This document shows, piece by piece, positions 39,676-44,419 of a stretch of 44,419 nt of DNA (position 1 is its first letter; each line of letters begins with the position of its first letter). The notes beneath the pieces were generated by a model. That model saw only the letters and a list, made by a program, of their open reading frames with translations. It did not search any database and was not told where the DNA came from. The translations under genes and the position numbers were made by a program. Source of the stretch: DASXMX01 sp036794395. Its GTDB lineage: Bacteria > Planctomycetota > Phycisphaerae > Tepidisphaerales > Tepidisphaeraceae. The stretch covers positions 1 through 44,419 of the forward strand of contig DAIRGS010000015.1 of the NCBI GenBank assembly GCA_036794395.1, in the 5' to 3' direction.

Positions 39676-41661
39676 ATGGCTTACTCCATTGACAAGAGTA
39701 CACATAGCGGGCCGAACTACAGCCGTCTCAGTTCTGTTACCTACCCCAACGGCCGCCTACTCGATTACATTTATAACAGCGGGCTCGACTCCGACATCAG
39801 CCGGGTCAGCCAGCTCAATGACGATGCGGGCACGGGGGCGGGAAGCGTGGAAGCCTACACCTACCTGGGCCTGGATACGATCGTGCAGCGCCTAGACGGC
39901 AACGGGATTGAACTGACGTACATCAAGCAAAGCGGTGAATCCAACGGGGATGCAGGAGACCAGTACATTGGCCTGGATCGCTTCGGGCGCGTTGTGGACC
40001 AGCGTTGGATACCCTCCGGTTCCCCGACCGCCCCCACCGACCGCTTCCAGTACGGCTACGACCGCGACGGCAACGTTCTTTACAAGAACAACTTGGTCAA
40101 GAGCAGCTTCTCCGAGTTGTACCACGCCAACAGCAGCGCTTCGGGTGACAACAACACCGCCTACGACAACTTGAACCGAATCACAGGATTCCGCCGGGGC
40201 ACACTCAGTTCCAGTGCCAACAACAGTGGCGGTCTGGACACGGTTTCCACGCTGAACTCCAACAGCAAGTCCAGCCAGAGCTTCACGCTGGATGCGGTGG
40301 GGAACCAGACCAGCGTAACCACCGACGGCACCGCCCAGACCAACACCGTCAACAGCCAGAACCAGGAGACCGCGGCGGGAGCGAATAATCTTGCTTTCGA
40401 CAACAATGGCAACACCACCACCGACGATCAGGGACACACCCTTGTTTACGATGCGTGGAACCGGCTGGTGCAGGTGAAGAACGGCGGCACGACACTGGTC
40501 ACCTACGCGTATGACGCCCTGGGCAACCGGATCAGTCGAACAGCCAGTGGCACCACCACTGATCTGTACAACTCGGCAGCGGGTCAGGTGCTGGAGGAGC
40601 GGCAGGGCAGCGCCGTGACCAACCAGTATGTCTGGAGCTTAGCGTATGTAAATGCATTGATTCTGCGGGACGACAACAGCACCGGTGGCTCGTACGGCAA
40701 GAGCAGCTCGGGACTCGGCCGCCGCCTGTACGTCCAGCAGGATGCCAACTTCAACGTCACCACCCTGACCGACACCTCCGGTGTCGTCAAGCAGCGGTTC
40801 GACTACACGCCCTACGGCGTGATGACCGTCATCGACGGAACCACCAACTGGTCGACCACCACTGACAGCTACTCTTGGGTCTACACGTTCCAGGGCGGGA
40901 GAGTAGACGCCACCGTGGGGATGAGTCATTTTGGGAAGAGGGAGTATAGCTCGAGCTTGGGGAGGTGGACGGAGCAGGATCCGGCTTCTTACATAAATGG
41001 TGCAAATCTCTATCAATTTGGATTATCTGCGCCGGTGTTGTATGCCGACCCCTCCGGTGAGACAGCCGACCCAGCGACACAACCAACGACCTTGCCGGCT
41101 CCAGATACCATTGACTTAGGTATATCAGTCGATTCTTCGGTCTACGGTGGTGGCGCAACGATTGTTCCTGCCATGCTAGGAGTTCTCGATAGGGCATGCC
41201 AGTATTGTACCGACCATTATGGTACACGCAGAATACATATAGCGCCGCATCGCTCACCAAATGTTCTCACAGCGCCCGAAGAGTACAATAGAACGAATTC
41301 TCCAGATATTCTAGATACTCTCGATGATGTAGAAGGAGGAGCCAAGATCATAATAACAAGCAAACCTGTAATGAGTGACGGGGACGCAAAAGGTGGTATT
41401 GCATTTGGTAAGCCCGGCGGCGGCTCTCACGGGGCAGTTATTACTTGGCCCGGTGGCGCTGCTGTACTCCCCCATGAGCTTGGTCATATAGCCGGATATG
41501 ATGGAGGCTTCCCGCAGGGTCACGCAAAGCCAGGATCAATGGTGGGGGATAAGCCCAACCTGATGTGTGCTAGTGGCGGCGACAATCCTGACGAGCAATG
41601 GTGCAAAAAACTCGCGCAACTAGCTTTCCAGCAATGGTTTAAGAAATATTCTAATAAGTAG
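39676..41661 (+). CDS. Rhs-repeat protein, N-terminally truncated, with metallopeptidase-like tip
   Basis: A 661-residue fragment-like Rhs protein. YD repeats run from the first residues (YPNGRLLDYIYNSGLDSDIS, YDAWNRLVQVKNGG, YDALGNRISRT) to the core motif FGKREYSSSLGRWTEQDP and INGANLYQFG (about 420-455), followed by ADPSG. The usual long N-terminus and secretion parts are missing. The variable tip (about 456-661) carries HELGHIAGYDGG at residues 600-611, a zinc-peptidase HExxH motif, and PNLMCASGG with Met630 as a possible metzincin-like Met-turn. The tip is AT-richer than the core, typical of exchanged toxin tips. It starts 20 nt after the preceding gene with no clear ribosome site. Confidence 0.8.
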   Translation: MAYSIDKSTHSGPNYSRLSSVTYPNGRLLDYIYNSGLDSDISRVSQLNDDAGTGAGSVEAYTYLGLDTIVQRLDGNGIELTYIKQSGESNGDAGDQYIGLDRFGRVVDQRWIPSGSPTAPTDRFQYGYDRDGNVLYKNNLVKSSFSELYHANSSASGDNNTAYDNLNRITGFRRGTLSSSANNSGGLDTVSTLNSNSKSSQSFTLDAVGNQTSVTTDGTAQTNTVNSQNQETAAGANNLAFDNNGNTTTDDQGHTLVYDAWNRLVQVKNGGTTLVTYAYDALGNRISRTASGTTTDLYNSAAGQVLEERQGSAVTNQYVWSLAYVNALILRDDNSTGGSYGKSSSGLGRRLYVQQDANFNVTTLTDTSGVVKQRFDYTPYGVMTVIDGTTNWSTTTDSYSWVYTFQGGRVDATVGMSHFGKREYSSSLGRWTEQDPASYINGANLYQFGLSAPVLYADPSGETADPATQPTTLPAPDTIDLGISVDSSVYGGGATIVPAMLGVLDRACQYCTDHYGTRRIHIAPHRSPNVLTAPEEYNRTNSPDILDTLDDVEGGAKIIITSKPVMSDGDAKGGIAFGKPGGGSHGAVITWPGGAAVLPHELGHIAGYDGGFPQGHAKPGSMVGDKPNLMCASGGDNPDEQWCKKLAQLAFQQWFKKYSNK

Positions 41662-41675
41662 GCTCCACTGGATAT

Positions 41676-42242
41676 ATGTACAAGATCGTACGATTGACGT
41701 TAGTATTGCTAGCCATTCTTGGGGCGACCGCATCCGCATTTCAGTGGATTCGAAGTGTGTCGATTCAGGATGACTGGCAATTCAAATCGGAGGCTGGTCG
41801 CGGCGACGGAGCTGATTATGAGCAGATTCGAAGAGAGATTGTCATTAGCACATTTCGGGGTAGCCTTGAGGTCAGGCTTCTCCAATTTGATATCGACCCT
41901 TCAAGAGTAGTTACCAACAAATGGACTATTTCTCGCGAATATGATCATTCTCGCAAACGCGCAACCAGAAGTGTTGCAGCCTTCGGACGTTTCAAATACA
42001 AGAATGCAAGGTACAATGATGGATCAAATCACATGCACGGAACGGTCCTTGAAATCCCGCTGTATTTACCAATAGTAGCGTCGATTATGATTGGCCTGTT
42101 AGCTCACCGTCGACGCATTCTTAGGTGGGTCCCGCATCCATTAGCGGGAACATGTAGTGGGTGTGGGTACGATTTGCGCGCGAGTGCGGGCAGATGTCCC
42201 GAATGCGGGAGGCTTATAGGTAATAATTCGGATTCACCGTGA
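41676..42242 (+). CDS. Membrane protein with C-terminal zinc ribbon; possible immunity partner
   Basis: A 188-residue protein with an N-terminal hydrophobic segment (LTLVLLAILGATASAF), an external-looking domain with conserved-looking aromatics, a second membrane segment at about 130-147 (LPIVASIMIGLLA), and a cytoplasmic zinc ribbon CSGCGYDLRASAGRCPECG. This ribbon ending is widespread in Phycisphaerae membrane proteins, whose function is unknown. It starts 14 nt after the Rhs stop and shares the tip's AT-rich composition, the position of an immunity gene; that role is inference. Confidence 0.6.
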   Translation: MYKIVRLTLVLLAILGATASAFQWIRSVSIQDDWQFKSEAGRGDGADYEQIRREIVISTFRGSLEVRLLQFDIDPSRVVTNKWTISREYDHSRKRATRSVAAFGRFKYKNARYNDGSNHMHGTVLEIPLYLPIVASIMIGLLAHRRRILRWVPHPLAGTCSGCGYDLRASAGRCPECGRLIGNNSDSP

Positions 42243-42294
42243 CCAATGCGTGCCGGTTCGGCTGAAATCATCGTCCACCTGTTAAGGCGCTGCT

Positions 42295-42892
42295 AACGTG
42301 ACATCCATCGATTCGACAAAGAAGACTCGCGGCGACGACAGTGGTGAGCCAGGTTCAGGAGGCTTACAATAACTTCGGCCAGCTCACCACGCAGTACCAG
42401 GAGCACTCGGGTTCCGTGAACACCGGCTCATCACTCAAGATCCAGTACAGCTACGCCAGTGGAACGAACTACAGTCGCCGAAGCAGCATGACGTACCCCA
42501 ACGGACGGGTGCTGGACTATGTGTACAACTCAGGGTTGGATTCGGACATCAGCCGGGTGAGCCAGTTGAGCGACGACGCGGGAACGGGAGCCGGGAGCGT
42601 CGAAGCCTACACGTACCTGGGCCTGTCCACGATCGTGCAACGCGCCGATGGCAACGGGATCGAACTGACGTACATCAAGCAGTCAGGTGAATCCAACGGG
42701 GATGCCGGCGATCAATACATCGGGCTGGACCGATTCGGCCGCGTGGTGGATCAGCGCTGGATCCCGGCTTCCAGCCCAACCGCCCCCACCGACCGCTTCC
42801 AGTACGGCTACGACCGGGCCGAGCGAAGAAAACGGGACATTCCTAATTATGGCAAGAACCAGTAAAAGTGGACGTTGCAAACGTGACATCCA
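42295..42892. repeat. 13-bp direct repeats bounding an Rhs fragment
   Basis: AACGTGACATCCA occurs at 42295-42307 and 42880-42892, within about 32 nt of imperfect similarity, on either side of the second Rhs fragment. Similarity reappears further on (ACAAAGAA...ACTCGCGGCGA near 42317-42338 and ACTCGCGGCGA near 43038), pointing to an old duplication or recombination boundary. Confidence 0.55.
42341..42865 (+). pseudogene. Rhs-repeat fragment, duplicate of the 39.7-40.1 kb segment
   Basis: A 174-codon frame. From residue about 45 to 160 it is nearly identical in protein to residues about 15-130 of the upstream Rhs gene (YPNGRVLDYVYNSGLDSDIS, YIGLDRFGRVVDQRWIP), while the DNA differs mostly at silent positions. 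It begins in mid-repeat (VSQVQEAYNNFGQLTTQYQE) and after FQYGYDR breaks into unrelated AERRKRDIPNY. Both ends are lost and there is no core motif, so it is a broken copy. The silent divergence suggests the two copies were once both functional. Confidence 0.75.
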
Positions 42893-42940
42893 CCTATTTG
42901 ACCGAACCGACGTATAATTGTTTACCGTTCCGCTGGATGA

Positions 42941-43477
42941 ATGGTGGTTGGTGAGTTAAGAAATGAAACAAGACCGCGGCTTATTCTCGAAGTGAAAGGA
43001 GAACACATCGAACGCGACAAAGATATTCGTGAACAAACTCGCGGCGATGAAAGTAGTTGCGGCAATCGCGCCGGCCACAGTCCAGGTTTACGCGTGACGA
43101 TCCACATCGAGCCCGAGCCGCCGGAGCGCCACGATCAGCAGCCCATCGAATGGGAATGGCATCCGGTCGTGGCTGGCAAGCCGGATTACGATCCCTACGG
43201 CCTTCTGCCGGAGTCGCACCGCATTTTCATTGAATCCACGAAAGACGACTATCGATGGGAAGCTGATATTAAAGCGCGCCGATCCGACAGTGAAGGGCTC
43301 GTGTGCTTCGGCGTTCGGGACTTCTGTCCGACGTTGGGCCGGTGGCTGGACCATGATCAGGCCGGGTACGTGGAAGGCGCGATCCTGTACCCAATGCCAC
43401 AAGATAATATGGCAGCACCACCGCCAACAGCAGCGTCGCCGGCGGGGTCAACCCGTACCTGTCCGACACCTACCTGA
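42941..43477 (+). pseudogene. Degraded Rhs core remnant
   Basis: The middle of this 178-codon frame reads YDPYGLLPESHR, DDYRWEADIKARR and then LVCFGVRDFCPTLGRWLDHD-QAGYVEGAILY, a diverged Rhs core (compare FGKREYSSSLGRWTEQDP in the neighbouring gene). The first 50 residues and last 28 do not look like the family, and another Rhs piece continues in a different frame from 43411. It is a decayed scrap of a third Rhs gene. Confidence 0.6.
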
Positions 43478-43557
43478 AACAGGGCGATACGGGCACCGCG
43501 ATCCACCAGGAAAACGAGACGTACTTCGCGTTCGCGGCCAATAGCGTGACGATCTAG
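43411..43557 (+). pseudogene. Second Rhs-like scrap in another frame
   Basis: From 43411 the frame reads STTANSSVAGGVNPYLSDTY and then QENETYFAFAANSVTI, ending at TAG 43555-43557. It has no start of its own and overlaps the end of the preceding remnant in a different frame. Composition resembles the Ser/Thr/Asn-rich repeats of Rhs proteins. The stretch 43558-43675 shows nothing recognisable. Confidence 0.35.
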
Positions 43558-43675
43558 CCGGTTGCCACCGACAGTTTTCGCGAACTGACAGTTGGTGCGC
43601 CGGGAGAACTGGTTATCATATTGTCGTTCGCCCGACTGGTCCGGCACCTGCCAGTCTCAAACCGGATGACAAAAC

Positions 43676-44020
43676 ATGTCCGACCCGAATGACATCACCG
43701 ATGCCGCCGATCCCCGAAGATCACCCACTCCGTCGAGGCGAACCTTGCTATGGTTATTGCCCGCCGGGCTCTTCGCCGGCTGGTGCAGAATTCTCCACCG
43801 TCCAACTAACCCTCCCTCCCCCGCCGCAGCGGCGCCGTCCATGAATGTCCAGGATTCGCTCTCGAACGGTTACGCTTATTCTAATGTTGATTGGGATGAA
43901 CCGTCGCGTATCGGCGAGCTGCCTCCCGAATGTTTCATCCACACGAGGGCGTATTACGACAATGACGGGGTTGTGCTATTTCAACATGATGTTAGGGGCG
44001 CGGCGGATGTAACGCTCTGA
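43676..44020 (+). CDS. Hypothetical membrane-anchored protein, probably shortened by a stop codon
   Basis: A 114-residue frame: polar N-terminus, one hydrophobic segment (TLLWLLPAGLFAGWC, residues about 23-37), Pro/Ala linker, and a soluble tail with aromatics. After the TGA at 44018-44020 the same frame stays open for 26 more codons with similar composition (YETEPVEVYEASKHWLVLKR) to TAG 44099-44101. A TGG-to-TGA change would explain this, so the gene may be a recent pseudogene. No family recognised; no clear ribosome site. Confidence 0.45.
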   Translation: MSDPNDITDAADPRRSPTPSRRTLLWLLPAGLFAGWCRILHRPTNPPSPAAAAPSMNVQDSLSNGYAYSNVDWDEPSRIGELPPECFIHTRAYYDNDGVVLFQHDVRGAADVTL

Positions 44021-44101
44021 TACGAAACCGAACCTGTTGAGGTATACGAAGCATCGAAACACTGGCTGGTTTTGAAGCGCCCGGTGACAGAAAGAAAGTA
44101 G

Positions 44102-44128
44102 AAAAAAGAGCGACCATTGCGGTCGCTC
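44102..44128 (-). terminator. Terminator of the Toprim gene
   Basis: GAGCGACC (44108-44115) pairs with GGTCGCTC (44121-44128) around a 5-nt loop. On the minus strand the stem is followed by six T (complement of 44102-44107). It lies 32 nt beyond the Toprim gene stop. Confidence 0.85.
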
Positions 44129-44159
44129 ATGTATTACAACGTTTCTCCTTCCGTTGAGG

Positions 44160-44419
44160 TTATTCGAACAATTCACAGAGCCGGTCCTTCGTGCAGTCGG
44201 TGGGTTTCTGATCCTGCGGAAGCTCGATCCATCGACAGAAGCGGTATGGCGCCAGACGTTTCAAGACTTCTTCGGCGCAGTACCGCCCCACCTTATTCCC
44301 ATCCGTGAAAACCCATACCCGGCCCCTACGTGGCACCATGCCAACGATGAGGGCCGCTTGCTCGGGGCTGCAGGTTGAACCCATGAGTGCGGCAACATGT
44401 TTGAAGCCATGCTGCCACA
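44160..44419 (-). CDS. Toprim-domain protein (DNA primase-like), 3' end only
   Basis: The C-terminal part of a gene that continues beyond the right edge. The minus-strand frame is open from the edge: HGFKHVAALMGSTCSPEQAA, then RVWVFTDGNKVGRYCAEEVL, the second half of a Toprim fold (the DxD-type metal motif is DGN here), and a C-terminal RWIELPQDQKPTDC. An internal ATG at 44384 is probably not the start, since coding sequence continues upstream. Toprim primases of this kind belong to phages, plasmids and integrative elements, consistent with the adjacent accessory genes. Confidence 0.75.
   Translation of the reverse strand, partial: WQHGFKHVAALMGSTCSPEQAALIVGMVPRRGRVWVFTDGNKVGRYCAEEVLKRLAPYRFCRWIELPQDQKPTDCTKDRLCELFE

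Overview
The window looks like a chromosomal segment of a planctomycete, most likely class Phycisphaerae (Tepidisphaera/Humisphaera-like soil or biofilm bacteria). This is an inference from several traits: a PEP-CTERM surface protein, a membrane protein ending in the CxxCGYDLR...CPECG zinc ribbon common in that group, tyrosine recombinases of the MGNSPE..RRHY type, a dense set of secreted plant-polysaccharide enzymes, and fairly high GC. No rRNA operon, complete tRNA gene or CRISPR array was seen.

Region 1 (about 0.2-11.1 kb) is an arabinoxylan-degradation locus on the plus strand. It holds an esterase, a GH10 xylanase, a second (feruloyl/acetyl-type) esterase, a GH43 xylosidase/arabinofuranosidase, a ROK regulator, a GH51 arabinofuranosidase, an AraC regulator and the start of a GH39 enzyme. 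The enzymes carry export signals and would jointly remove ester and arabinose side chains and cut the xylan backbone. The locus is decaying: the GH43 gene is split by a 74-bp palindromic insertion, the GH39 gene is fused to a response-regulator fragment, and gene stubs lie between the enzymes.

Region 2 (about 11.1-18.4 kb) is a mosaic of integrative-element remnants. It has two tyrosine recombinases, an excisionase-like protein, an unknown 362-residue protein, a small membrane protein, and two tRNA 3' fragments (initiator tRNA-Met and a Ser-like tRNA) that look like attachment cores. A roughly 660-nt gene-free stretch is packed with perfect nested inverted repeats, including a four-way-junction-like fold, and may be a structured RNA or a DNA-hairpin element.

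Region 3 (about 18.4-20.1 kb) has two minus-strand genes for exported proteins, one proline-rich and one PEP-CTERM. Region 4 (20.7-38.6 kb) is a Wzx/Wzy-type exopolysaccharide operon on the plus strand: BY-kinase/chain-length protein, PHP-type phosphatase, polyprenyl-phosphate sugar-phosphate transferase with an unusual C-terminal extension, glycosyltransferases, polymerase, FkbM methyltransferase, flippase, more glycosyltransferases, an acetyltransferase and an O-antigen-ligase-like protein with a TPR tail. Many genes overlap or abut. The central genes (about 26.9-33.4 kb) are visibly more AT-rich, which suggests a swapped serotype-like cassette.

Region 5 (38.6-44.4 kb) is accessory DNA: a replication-relaxation-like protein, an N-terminally truncated Rhs protein whose variable tip carries a zinc-metallopeptidase signature, a zinc-ribbon membrane protein directly downstream, several decayed Rhs fragments bounded by short direct repeats, a small ORF with an in-frame stop, and a Toprim-domain gene on the minus strand running off the right edge.
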